Shown here: positions 1 through 7,640 of the stretch, piece by piece
Numbering within the stretch: position 1 is the first letter of the stretch
How the letters are laid out: each line of letters begins with the position of its first letter
Assembly: GCA_963518845.1 (NCBI GenBank)
Contig: CAUQKV010000031.1
Coordinates: forward strand, 1 to 17,257
Reading direction: 5' to 3'
DNA from: JABCPE02 sp963518845
GTDB lineage: Bacteria > Bacteroidota > Bacteroidia > Flavobacteriales > Weeksellaceae
DNA: 17,257 nucleotides
Program-made: the position numbers and the translations under genes
Notes under the pieces: generated by a model
The model's input: the letters and a program-made list of their open reading frames with translations, nothing else
What the model was told of the DNA's origin: nothing
The model's database searches: none

Positions 1-112
1 AAAACTCACTGACAAAGAGAAAGAACAGAAAAAATGCATGGAAGCCAATCTGCTGGAGGTATTTAAAGAAGGCTGTATTCGGTGTGATTTTGAGGATTGT
101 TTTAAGGATTAA
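1..112 (+). CDS. C-terminal end of an unknown secreted protein, paralogue of the next gene (5' partial)
   Basis: An open frame runs in from the left edge (first full codon at base 2) and stops at TAA 110-112. It encodes the last 36 residues of a protein, starting KLTDKEKEQK and ending CDFEDCFKD. The tail is nearly the same as that of the next gene: KLTDKEKEQK, ANLLEVFKEGCI and the final FKD are shared, and the DNA is identical for the first 31 bases. The two differ by a two-codon insertion near the stop. A CxxC pair (GCIRC here, GCIWC in the next gene) is kept in both. This is therefore the 3' end of a tandem duplicate of the gene at 224-1408. The function is unknown and most of the gene lies outside the window. 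Confidence 0.8.
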   Translation, partial: KLTDKEKEQKKCMEANLLEVFKEGCIRCDFEDCFKD

Positions 113-169
113 TACAAACATAAATGTTGTATTATCATAAAAGCCTTTAGAAATATGATTATCAATGAG

Positions 170-177
170 TATCTCTG
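170..177 (+). promoter_or_regulatory. Possible -7 promoter element for the gene at 224
   Basis: TATCTCTG differs by one base from the Bacteroidota -7 consensus TAnnTTTG. It sits 46 bases before the start codon. A clear -33 TTG is not present at the expected distance. The following GCAAAG...GAAA context resembles that after the TATCTTTG upstream of der, so this may be part of the duplicated unit. Confidence 0.35.
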
Positions 178-223
178 CAAAGTGGAAAAGAAAGAAATGA
201 GTCCCTATAATCTTTAGTAAAAA

Positions 224-1408
224 ATGAGAATCATAATTGTAATTTTTCTGTTAGTATCTGTGCGACTCTGGGGACAGCCTGGGGGAGGCGGCGGATTGCG
301 TGTGCTGAATGTATATGATGAACACAAACGACCTGTTGATGTTGAACAATTAAAAGTAAAGCTTTTAAAACTGAACAGAGTGGCGAATATCATTGCTGAG
401 GAAGATTTTTGTGTAGGAAGAAATGTGAAAAAAATGATAGTTATACCTCCTTCCAATCATTTTTCAAATACTCAAGGGCTTGTTATTACCTATAAGAATA
501 AAACTTATCGCGTTGATTTTGAAAAAATTTTAATTGAAAATGGCGCTGGTTATGTAGAAAAAATAGATTCTTTGGTACTGTTCAAACCTTATATACTGAA
601 CAAACGCTCTTATGACTACCAAAGCCTCAGCAGGAAAGAGTTTAATAAATACTACTTATTACTTAAAATAGCCAAAAAGTATCTGCGTTGGGGAGTTACA
701 CCTGAAAGCTATAAACGGCTCTCGGCTATTGACCTGATGTATGACACTCCTAAAAATGCCCACAACCATAAGCCCAAGCCTTGGATGGAGAGTTTCAAGC
801 AACTTTATGCTGATTACTCAGAGAGAAACAAACACAGCAAAGAAGAATACGCTGATTATCTGAAAAGAATAGATGAAATGATATCCAAATATGGGGATTT
901 AGAACCTTTTGTGATACTCAAAATGCACTTTTTGCATGAAGGAGCTCATTATAAGGAGTTTATATTCTACTATGAAAAGAAACCTGCAGGATATAGGAGG
1001 GTTTCTAAAGAAGCCATACAAGCTTATTGCTACCTAAAAGAATATGATAAAGCCATTACTTTGGCTAAAGAGAGGGCATCAGAAGAAAAAGGAAAATACA
1101 AAAAATATAGTATGGAATATGACTATATGTTGTATAGTTTTGATTGGTTTTTTATAAAATCATATTATAAAGATGAATCTATAAAAAACGAGTTAGAATT
1201 CTTTGTCAGTGGAATTGATTTGGATAAAGATGACGAATTCTATTCAACGATTTTGAAAAGATTTGAGGAACTGAAACGCTACGACAGCTATAGAGAAAAG
1301 AAAAAACTCACTGACAAAGAGAAAGAACAGAAAGAATCCGTGAAAGCCAATCTGCTGGAGGTATTTAAAGAAGGCTGTATTTGGTGTTACAGTTATTTTA
1401 AGGATTAA
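224..1408 (+). CDS. Unknown secreted protein, tandem paralogue, possible TPR-like helices
   Basis: The predicted protein has 394 residues. It starts with a short signal peptide (MRIIIVIFLLVSVRLWGQ) followed by a glycine run (GGGGG). No cysteine follows the cleavage region, so it is probably not a lipoprotein but secreted to the periplasm or surface. After a beta-looking first third (about 25-125), the rest is rich in K, E and Y and looks helical. The stretch around AIQAYCYLKEYDKAITLAKE (about residues 265-285) has the spacing of a TPR helix pair. The protein ends in a charged helix and a CxxC (GCIWC) before FKD. I do not recognise the family. Its C-terminal 35 residues are duplicated in the partial gene just upstream, so this is a tandem family. 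The ATG at 224 is the natural start because the signal peptide begins there. Confidence 0.75.
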   Translation: MRIIIVIFLLVSVRLWGQPGGGGGLRVLNVYDEHKRPVDVEQLKVKLLKLNRVANIIAEEDFCVGRNVKKMIVIPPSNHFSNTQGLVITYKNKTYRVDFEKILIENGAGYVEKIDSLVLFKPYILNKRSYDYQSLSRKEFNKYYLLLKIAKKYLRWGVTPESYKRLSAIDLMYDTPKNAHNHKPKPWMESFKQLYADYSERNKHSKEEYADYLKRIDEMISKYGDLEPFVILKMHFLHEGAHYKEFIFYYEKKPAGYRRVSKEAIQAYCYLKEYDKAITLAKERASEEKGKYKKYSMEYDYMLYSFDWFFIKSYYKDESIKNELEFFVSGIDLDKDDEFYSTILKRFEELKRYDSYREKKKLTDKEKEQKESVKANLLEVFKEGCIWCYSYFKD

Positions 1409-1419
1409 TATAAATATGG

Positions 1420-1427
1420 TATCTTTG
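1420..1427 (+). promoter_or_regulatory. -7 promoter element upstream of der
   Basis: TATCTTTG is an exact match to the Bacteroidota -7 consensus TAnnTTTG, followed by GCAG and then the der start 25 bases later. The -33 position reads TTTA rather than TTTG, so the promoter is only half consensus. Confidence 0.5.
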
Positions 1428-1452
1428 CAGAATAGAAAATTAAAAAGAATTT

Positions 1453-2760
1453 ATGTCAAATATTTTAGCCATAGTAGGGCGACCTAATGTAGGGAAATCC
1501 ACTTTGTTTAATCGTCTTTTGGAACGCAGGGAAGCCATCGTAGACAGCACTGCGGGGGTTACCAGAGACCGCCATTACGGAAAAAGCGACTGGAACGGCG
1601 TGGAATTTACCGTGATAGATACGGGAGGATATGATGTGGGAAGTGATGATATCTTCGAGGAAGAAATCAGAAAACAAGTGCAGTTGGCAGTGGATGAGGC
1701 GACTTCTATCGTTTTCATGGTCAATGTAGAAGAGGGGCTTACCGATACCGACCAAGAAATTTATCAGCTCCTTAGAAAAGCAAACAAACCGCTGTATGTG
1801 GTTGTAAATAAAGTAGATTCATCAAAGGAGCTTCTTCCTGCTACGGAATTTTATCAACTTGGAATAGAAAAATATTATACGCTTTCTTCTGCTACAGGAA
1901 GCGGAACGGGAGAGCTGCTGGATGATATCGTTAGGGATTTTCCTACTACGGAATATGTAGATGTATTTGAAGGGCTTCCGAGAATCACCATCGCTGGGCG
2001 ACCTAATGTAGGTAAATCTACACTGACCAACGCTCTACTGGGCGATGAAAGAAATATCGTGACGGATATCGCAGGAACTACACGAGACAGTATAGAAACT
2101 ATTTATAATAAATTCGGGCATGAGTTTATTTTGGTGGATACGGCAGGAATGCGTAAAAAATCCAAAGTAAGTGAGGATTTGGAGTTTTATTCTGTGATGC
2201 GTTCCATCAGAGCGATAGAAAATTCTGATGTGGTTATCCTGATGATAGATGCTACCAAAGGCTGGGAAAGCCAAGATATGAACATCTTTGGGATAGCACA
2301 GAAAAACCGAAAAGGAATCGTAATTTTGGTTAATAAATGGGATTTGGTGGAAAAAGAAACCAATACCATGAAGCAGTTTGAAAACCAAATTCGTGAGAAA
2401 ATAGCTTTGTTTAGCGATGTGCCTATTTTGTTCATCTCGGCATTGACAAAACAAAGAATCCTGAAAGCTGTGGAAACCGCTGTGGAAGTCTATGAAAATC
2501 GTAAAAAACGAATTAAGACAAGTAAGCTGAACGAAATCATGCTTCCTATCATAGAAAACACGCCGCCGCCAGCTCTGAAAGGGAAATACATCAAAATAAA
2601 ATACTGCACACAGCTGCCTACGGTGACGCCGCAGTTTGCGTTTTTCTGTAACTTGCCACAGTATGTGAAAGAACCTTATAAAAGGTTTATAGAAAACCAA
2701 TTGCGTAAGAATTTTGATTTTACTGGAGTGCCTATTGAGGTTTATTTCAGACAAAAATAG
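1453..2760 (+). CDS. der: Ribosome biogenesis GTPase Der (EngA)
   Basis: Der is a double GTPase needed for maturation of the 50S ribosomal subunit. The 435-residue protein is full length for the family. The first G domain has a P-loop GRPNVGKS (9-16), switch AGVTRD, DTGG and NKVD (119-122). The second has GRPNVGKS (182-189), AGTTRD, DTAGMRKKSKV and NKWD (294-297), then SALTK. The C-terminal part (from about residue 350) is the KH-like RNA-binding domain, recognisable from NTPPPALKGK and the final VPIEVYFRQK. All nucleotide-binding motifs are intact. It follows the unknown secreted gene by 44 bases but has its own -7 promoter element and is closed by a terminator, so it is probably transcribed alone. 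The ATG at 1453 is preceded by an A-rich leader, as is usual in this phylum. Confidence 0.98.
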   Translation: MSNILAIVGRPNVGKSTLFNRLLERREAIVDSTAGVTRDRHYGKSDWNGVEFTVIDTGGYDVGSDDIFEEEIRKQVQLAVDEATSIVFMVNVEEGLTDTDQEIYQLLRKANKPLYVVVNKVDSSKELLPATEFYQLGIEKYYTLSSATGSGTGELLDDIVRDFPTTEYVDVFEGLPRITIAGRPNVGKSTLTNALLGDERNIVTDIAGTTRDSIETIYNKFGHEFILVDTAGMRKKSKVSEDLEFYSVMRSIRAIENSDVVILMIDATKGWESQDMNIFGIAQKNRKGIVILVNKWDLVEKETNTMKQFENQIREKIALFSDVPILFISALTKQRILKAVETAVEVYENRKKRIKTSKLNEIMLPIIENTPPPALKGKYIKIKYCTQLPTVTPQFAFFCNLPQYVKEPYKRFIENQLRKNFDFTGVPIEVYFRQK

Positions 2761-2766
2761 TTTTCG

Positions 2767-2802
2767 TCCTCTTCCTTTTGTTATAAGGAGGGGGATATTT
2801 TT
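2767..2802 (+). terminator. Intrinsic terminator of der
   Basis: Arms 2767-2777 (TCCTCTTCCTT) and 2785-2795 (AAGGAGGGGGA) pair over 11 positions with two G-U pairs around a 7-base loop. TATTTTTAA follows. It lies just past the der stop codon and before upp. Confidence 0.6.
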
Positions 2803-2828
2803 AATAATATAGAAAAAATTAAACAATT

Positions 2829-3479
2829 ATGATGCATATACTTTCTAACGAGGTTTCGCTGGTTAATTCTTGGATAAATGAACTGAGAAATGTGGAAGTT
2901 CAGACCGATAGAATGAAATTCCGTAGAAATATGGAAAGAATAGGCGAAATCGCAGCCTTTGAAATTAGTAAAAAATTGGATTACAAAGAGATGGAAATTA
3001 CTACGCCTTTGGATAAAATCAAAGTGAAAGAAATCGCTGTTCAGCCTGTGATTACTACGATTTTGAGAGCGGGAGTTCCACTGTTTCAAGGAGTTTTGAA
3101 CTATTTTGATAAAGCAGACTGCGGTTTTGTGGCAGCGTATAGAAAACACGATATGAACGACTATTTTTCCATCAAACAAGATTACCTTACTTGCCCTAAT
3201 ATAGAGGGAAGACCGCTCATCGTGGCAGATCCTATGCTGGCAACAGGTGCCAGTCTGATAGAAGCCCTGAAAGACCTGCTTACTCATGGAAAGCCTTCGC
3301 AGATACACATTGTGGCGGCTATTGCCAGCAGACAAGGTGCAGAGGCAATCAGAACGGCTTATCCAGAAGCGCAGATCTGGATAGGGGCGATAGATGAGGA
3401 GCTGACTTCCAAGGGCTACATTACGCCAGGGCTGGGCGATGCGGGAGACCTTAGTTTTGGGGAGAAATTACAGAATTAG
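2829..3479 (+). CDS. upp: Uracil phosphoribosyltransferase
   Basis: This enzyme converts uracil and PRPP to UMP in pyrimidine salvage, in the cytoplasm. The 216-residue length is normal for the family. The PRPP-binding loop reads DPMLATGAS at residues 134-142 (many homologues have DPMLATGGS). The uracil-binding C-terminal segment is YITPGLGDAGD (about 197-207). The central ITTILRAGVPLFQG segment is also typical. It sits between the der terminator and its own terminator, so it appears to be a single-gene unit. Two ATG codons stand in tandem at 2829 and 2832 and either could be used; the one-residue difference is immaterial. I see no consensus promoter in the short gap upstream. Confidence 0.97.
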   Translation: MMHILSNEVSLVNSWINELRNVEVQTDRMKFRRNMERIGEIAAFEISKKLDYKEMEITTPLDKIKVKEIAVQPVITTILRAGVPLFQGVLNYFDKADCGFVAAYRKHDMNDYFSIKQDYLTCPNIEGRPLIVADPMLATGASLIEALKDLLTHGKPSQIHIVAAIASRQGAEAIRTAYPEAQIWIGAIDEELTSKGYITPGLGDAGDLSFGEKLQN

Positions 3480-3485
3480 AAATGA

Positions 3486-3515
3486 GAGAGGCTGTTTATC
3501 AGTCTCTTTTTTTTT
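3486..3515 (+). terminator. Intrinsic terminator of upp
   Basis: GAGAGGCTG (3486-3494) pairs with CAGTCTCTT (3500-3508) across a TTTAT loop, with G-U pairs. The run of nine T that ends at 3515 gives a classic rho-independent terminator immediately after the upp stop. Confidence 0.85.
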
Positions 3516-3529
3516 GTTTTTAAAATTTA

Positions 3530-3572
3530 AATATAAATAAAAACCACACCAGTACCGAAGTACCGATGTGGT
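3530..3572 (-). terminator. UUCG-capped terminator of the TonB-dependent receptor gene
   Basis: On the minus strand ACCACATCGGTAC and GTACTGGTGTGGT form a 13-pair stem (two G-U pairs) closed by a TTCG tetraloop flanked by C and G, followed by TTTTTATTTATAT. The two G-U pairs become A-C mismatches on the plus strand, so it is oriented for the minus-strand gene. It stands back to back with the upp terminator. Confidence 0.88.
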
Positions 3573-3598
3573 AAAAACTATAATTGATAAAAAGATGT

Positions 3599-6106
3599 CT
3601 AGTTGTACCCAGCTTCATTCATATCGTCATTGTTTTGATCTTGCATCTCTGGTTTTCTTTTTGTTTTGCTTTCTGTTACATTTCCACTTTTGAATCTGTA
3701 AGAGAACGAAAGCAAGAACTGTCTCGGCATCATCTGCATTTCATTATATCTCGTGAAAGTATCTGAGTCTGTGTAAGTTCTCTTCTTTCTGGAGTTGAAA
3801 ACATCTTGAACGCTGAAACTGATAGTTCCTGTATTATTCCAGATATTCTTGCTGATACCGATGTTTAGAGTATAGGTATTCTTTTTCTCTGTATTATAAT
3901 CTCTATGTCCGCCACGGAAATCTCCTTGGAGTTGTAAATTCGTGGTTTTATTGATTTTAAAAGCTGAGGTAAGTTTTGCTTTTAGGTTGTTTCCTTCATT
4001 TACAATCGTAGAGTTGTTATAAGTCATCTCACTCTTGTATCGGTAAAGATTGACATTACCATACACTCTAAACCAACTTGTAGGACTTACGCTGTAGCTA
4101 AGGTCTAGCCCATATCTATCCTCCGTTCCTAAATTGAAAGGTCTGGAAAGGATGTACTCTGTCGGCTGTCCTGTGATAGGATGGATATAGGTCTGCTCCT
4201 CCGTGATGGAACTGATTTCATCAGTGGTTCTTTGGTAATAGAGAGTAGGGTTGATATTCCATTTAGCTCTGGAATAATTGTAACTGAACTCAAATGAATT
4301 AACAAAAGATGGATTGAGGTCAGAATTTCCCATAAATCTATTTGGGTCGCCACTGATTCTCATCACAGGAATGATTTCCCAAGACTTAGGTCTTTTGATT
4401 CTTCTCGAATAATTTAGTGAGAACTGGCTCTTTTCCGTGATATCATAGCTTAAGAATACAGAAGGGAAAAACTCATTGTATTTTTTGCTTTTTGTAGAAA
4501 GTCCAGTAAGGTTGTTATTCGCTTCAATATCAATATTGATATTTTCATTTCTTACACCAAGCTGATACCCGAATTTTCCGATTTTACTCTTGAACTGAGC
4601 ATAGAACGCCAAAAGCTGTTCTGTGTAGTTATTTTTCCCAGTAACATCATCAAATGTGATGAAACTTCCTCCTGAAAGCCCTTGGTAAGAGTTATTGATA
4701 TCATTATTATTATAGTCATATCTAGCTCCAGCCTCTATTTTGGAGTTTTCACCAATAGGAAGCTCGTAGTCTAGTTTCCCTATCCAAGTTTTTCTAGAAA
4801 AATCAGCCACATTTAGGTATTGGTAAAGGGTATGAGAGGTGTTTCTATTATCAAAAATATTACTTTCTGAGTTGTTGCTTGTATTTTGGAAGCTACCGCT
4901 CAGCTCTAGCATATGCCCTTTGTTATTGAATTTATGCTCTATTCCAGCATCTACCTGTATGCTGTTATTTTCATCCAGTCCATCATTTTTTCTGTATGTG
5001 CTTCCTGTGAGAGAAGAGGTATTCTGCTGAAGGCTGAAACCATCCATCAGCATTCTATTAGCAGAGAATGAAGCATTTACCGAAGTTTTATCTGAAATGC
5101 TGTAAGTGAAACCTGTGTTGAAATTGTAGTTTTTCATTTCAGGCTTGTTTTCGCTGCTGGTAGTGAGGTTTTCTCCTGTATTTTTATAGAAAATATCAGA
5201 ATAACTGTTGGATTTATTTTTCATATATCCGCCGCCGCCATTCACGAACCAAGTCCATTTTCCGTAGTTCCAAGAAAGATTGGTATTCAGTCTTGTAGCT
5301 GGATTGTAGCCAAGGCTTCCGTTCACTGACCCATTAAAGCCCAATGAAGAAGTTTTTTTAAGAATGATATTGAGAATACCTGCAGTTCCCTCAGCTTCGA
5401 ATTTTGAAGAAGGGTTAGAAATGATTTCTATTCTGTCAATTTGGTCGGCAGGGATACTTTTCAACGCAGCACTGATATCATCGGTAATTCCCAGCACAGA
5501 AGAAGACTTCCCATTGATAAGGAATTTCACATTAGAATTTCCTCTCATAGACACGGAGCCGTCAGTCTCCACACTCACCGAAGGGACATTGTTCAGAACA
5601 TCATACAGAGTTCCTCCTTTTGAGGAGATATCCTGCCCTACATTGTAGGTTTTTTTGTCAAGTTCCACTTTATAAGGCGCAGAACTTTTCGCTGTGATGA
5701 CTACTTCGGCGATTTGTTTTTCGCTACTGCTTGATTTTGAATTGTTTGCGGTTTTACTGGTTTCTGGTTCTAGGATGATGTTCCCAAGATTAGCAGCACC
5801 TTGGATTTCTATTTCGTAGGTTTTTTTTTTGAAATTAACTGCATCGATTACGACTTGATAAGTCCCATTCGCTAAATTTAGAGCAAAACTACCGCTGTCA
5901 TCGGACATTGAGGCATCACTCAGTGCAGCATTAGTTTTATTATTAAATTCTATGGAAGCATAAGGTACGACTGCACCATTTTGGTCAGTGATTTTTCCTT
6001 TAATGCTTTGTTTTTCTTGGGCGTTCATCATTACTGCCGCTCCCAAAAAGAAGGTCAAACCGATGGTTTTCTTCCCAAAAATCCTTGTTATTTCAATATG
6101 TGACAT
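3599..6106 (-). CDS. TonB-dependent outer membrane receptor, outer membrane beta-barrel family
   Basis: The 835-residue protein starts with a signal peptide ending MMNAQ (about residue 29). A carboxypeptidase-regulatory-like beta sandwich follows (about 33-112: KGKITDQNGAVVPYASIEF). After a Ser/Lys-rich linker comes IAEVVITAKS, which resembles a TonB box. A plug domain lies at about 145-255 (GGTLYDVLNNVPSVSVETDG, IDRIEIISNPSSKFEAEG, then TAGILNIILKK). The remainder is a transmembrane barrel with many alternating Y/N/S strands. The last clear strand is RQFLLSFSYRF (about 800). A 30-residue charged tail (KRKPEMQDQNNDD) extends past it, which is common in this family. Such receptors import an unknown ligand, for example iron chelates or peptides, using TonB energy. 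No SusD partner is adjacent, so it is not a SusCD pair. The gene stands alone and convergent to upp. The substrate cannot be told from sequence. Confidence 0.93.
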   Translation of the reverse strand: MSHIEITRIFGKKTIGLTFFLGAAVMMNAQEKQSIKGKITDQNGAVVPYASIEFNNKTNAALSDASMSDDSGSFALNLANGTYQVVIDAVNFKKKTYEIEIQGAANLGNIILEPETSKTANNSKSSSSEKQIAEVVITAKSSAPYKVELDKKTYNVGQDISSKGGTLYDVLNNVPSVSVETDGSVSMRGNSNVKFLINGKSSSVLGITDDISAALKSIPADQIDRIEIISNPSSKFEAEGTAGILNIILKKTSSLGFNGSVNGSLGYNPATRLNTNLSWNYGKWTWFVNGGGGYMKNKSNSYSDIFYKNTGENLTTSSENKPEMKNYNFNTGFTYSISDKTSVNASFSANRMLMDGFSLQQNTSSLTGSTYRKNDGLDENNSIQVDAGIEHKFNNKGHMLELSGSFQNTSNNSESNIFDNRNTSHTLYQYLNVADFSRKTWIGKLDYELPIGENSKIEAGARYDYNNNDINNSYQGLSGGSFITFDDVTGKNNYTEQLLAFYAQFKSKIGKFGYQLGVRNENINIDIEANNNLTGLSTKSKKYNEFFPSVFLSYDITEKSQFSLNYSRRIKRPKSWEIIPVMRISGDPNRFMGNSDLNPSFVNSFEFSYNYSRAKWNINPTLYYQRTTDEISSITEEQTYIHPITGQPTEYILSRPFNLGTEDRYGLDLSYSVSPTSWFRVYGNVNLYRYKSEMTYNNSTIVNEGNNLKAKLTSAFKINKTTNLQLQGDFRGGHRDYNTEKKNTYTLNIGISKNIWNNTGTISFSVQDVFNSRKKRTYTDSDTFTRYNEMQMMPRQFLLSFSYRFKSGNVTESKTKRKPEMQDQNNDDMNEAGYN

Positions 6107-6217
6107 AAAAAACTTTTTAGTGTTAATATTCTTTTAGATGATAAAAATCATAAAAGGTTAAAAATAAAAACAAATTTTTTTTAAAATCTCTATATTTACA
6201 GCCACAAAATCAAGAAT

Positions 6218-7618
6218 ATGGTATTGAGTAGAATCTGGAGTATGTTTATCATCATCGCTATTGCGGTGGCAAGTTTCAAATATCTTTTTTCGGACAATTA
6301 TAAAGCCATTTATAATGATATGGTAGTGGGCAAAGGAGGCGATACGGTGGCTATCGCGACCAAGCCATTGGCTGATGTTCCGCTTGAAATTTCCGAAAAA
6401 CTAAAACAAGAAAAATTAGTCATAAAAGATAAAATCCATTATCAAAATCAAGATACTGACAAAGTAAGAATATACAGAGTTCAGGAGGCGAGCGGGGTGA
6501 TAGGCACGGCGCAGACAGCGGTGGAGATTAGCTTGGGGCTTATAGGGATTATGACTTTGTTTATGGGCTTTATGAGCATTGCCGAGAGAGCGGGCGGAAT
6601 CAATCTTTTGAGCCGAATCATCCAGCCGTTTTTCTCTAAACTTTTTCCAGAAGTTCCCAAGGGGCATCCTTCTTTTGGGTTGATGATGCTGAATTTCAGC
6701 GCTAATCTCTTGGGATTGGATAATGCAGCCACGCCATTTGGACTAAAAGCTATGGACAGCCTGCAAAGCCTAAATTCAGATAAAGAAAAGGCGACCAATG
6801 CCCAGATTATGTTCCTTTGTCTTCATGCCAGCGGACTTACGCTGATTCCTGTAAGTATCATAGCGACGAGGTCTTCTCTCAATTCTGCCACGCCTACCGA
6901 TATCTTTTTGCCTACGATGATTGCTACTTTTTGTGCAACGATGGCAGCGATGATCATAGTATCTATTAGGCAGAAAATCAATCTGTTCCAGCCCGTGTTA
7001 TTGGCGTATATTGGTGGGATTTCTGCCATTGTAGGAGCGATGGTTTTCTTCTTGGTAAAACTTAATAAAGAAGAGCTGGATGGCGTGAGTAAGCTGATTT
7101 CTAATGGACTGATTTTGTTGATTTTCCTGCTCATCGTATTGGGAGGAGTTTATAAAAAGATTAATATTTTCGATGCTTTTATTGATGGAGCAAAGGAAGG
7201 TTTTAATACCTGCGTGAAAATTATCCCTTATTTGGTGGGAATGCTTGTGGCTATTTCTCTTTTAAGGACGAGTGGAGTTTTTGATTTGATTATCAATGGA
7301 ATGAAATGGATAGTAGAAAGCCTAAGTATGGACACTCGTTTTGTAGATGGGCTTCCTACGGCACTGATAAAACCTCTAAGCGGTTCAGGAGCAAGGGGAA
7401 TGATGATAGACACGATGACTACTTTCGGGGTGGATAGTTTCCCAGCTCGGTTGTCAGCGATTTTGCAGGGGAGTTCGGATACTACATTCTATGTCATCGC
7501 AGTTTATTTCGGGGCTGTGGGTGTGAAAAACACACGATATACGATTTCTTCTATGTTATTATCTGATTTAGTGGGGATTACGACATCTACCATCATGGCG
7601 TATTGGTTCTTTGGATAA
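6218..7618 (+). CDS. Fused SpmA/SpmB-like membrane protein (nucleoside recognition/Gate domains)
   Basis: The 466-residue multi-spanning inner membrane protein is a head-to-tail fusion of two Gate-type domains, matching SpmA and SpmB of Bacillus. The SpmA-like half (about 100-240) includes FMSIAERAGGI, PEVPKGHPSFGLMMLNFSAN and LGLDNAATPFGLKAM. The SpmB-like half (about 320-466) includes GAKEGFNTCVKIIPYLVGML, ALIKPLSGSGARGMM and LQGSSDTTFYVIAVYFG. An N-terminal membrane helix (7-25) is followed by a soluble charged segment to about residue 85. The name comes from spore maturation, but this lineage does not sporulate; a transporter-like role is inferred only from the fold. The next gene starts within about 25 bases of its stop, so they probably share a transcript. 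A TATATTTA at 6191 is a weak -7 candidate. Confidence 0.92.
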   Translation: MVLSRIWSMFIIIAIAVASFKYLFSDNYKAIYNDMVVGKGGDTVAIATKPLADVPLEISEKLKQEKLVIKDKIHYQNQDTDKVRIYRVQEASGVIGTAQTAVEISLGLIGIMTLFMGFMSIAERAGGINLLSRIIQPFFSKLFPEVPKGHPSFGLMMLNFSANLLGLDNAATPFGLKAMDSLQSLNSDKEKATNAQIMFLCLHASGLTLIPVSIIATRSSLNSATPTDIFLPTMIATFCATMAAMIIVSIRQKINLFQPVLLAYIGGISAIVGAMVFFLVKLNKEELDGVSKLISNGLILLIFLLIVLGGVYKKINIFDAFIDGAKEGFNTCVKIIPYLVGMLVAISLLRTSGVFDLIINGMKWIVESLSMDTRFVDGLPTALIKPLSGSGARGMMIDTMTTFGVDSFPARLSAILQGSSDTTFYVIAVYFGAVGVKNTRYTISSMLLSDLVGITTSTIMAYWFFG

Positions 7619-7640
7619 AATAAAAACAATGAAGGAGGAG

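Noticed and set aside
155..217. 20-codon ORF (MIINEYLCKVEKKEMSPYNL) upstream of the first full gene
   Set aside because: It overlaps the promoter-like TATCTCTG element and has no independent support.
2035..2826. 263-residue open frame on the minus strand
   Set aside because: It lies opposite der, whose GTPase motifs are intact, and its translation is the shadow type rich in F, H and Y with no recognisable domain.
3599..6106. SusC-like half of a SusCD nutrient uptake pair
   Set aside because: There is no SusD-like lipoprotein gene beside it, and the barrel resembles the outer membrane beta-barrel receptor family rather than the longer SusC proteins.
6416..7413. Several minus-strand ORFs opposite the SpmAB-like gene
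   Set aside because: They are antisense shadows of membrane-protein codons and show no start signals or domains.
7611..7640. Upstream TTG (7611) and ATG (7629) starts for the TPR regulator
   Set aside because: Starts before 7641 add acidic residues (KEE) to the n-region and overlap or crowd the SpmAB-like stop; the signal peptide is cleanest from 7641. The ATG at 7629 is not excluded.
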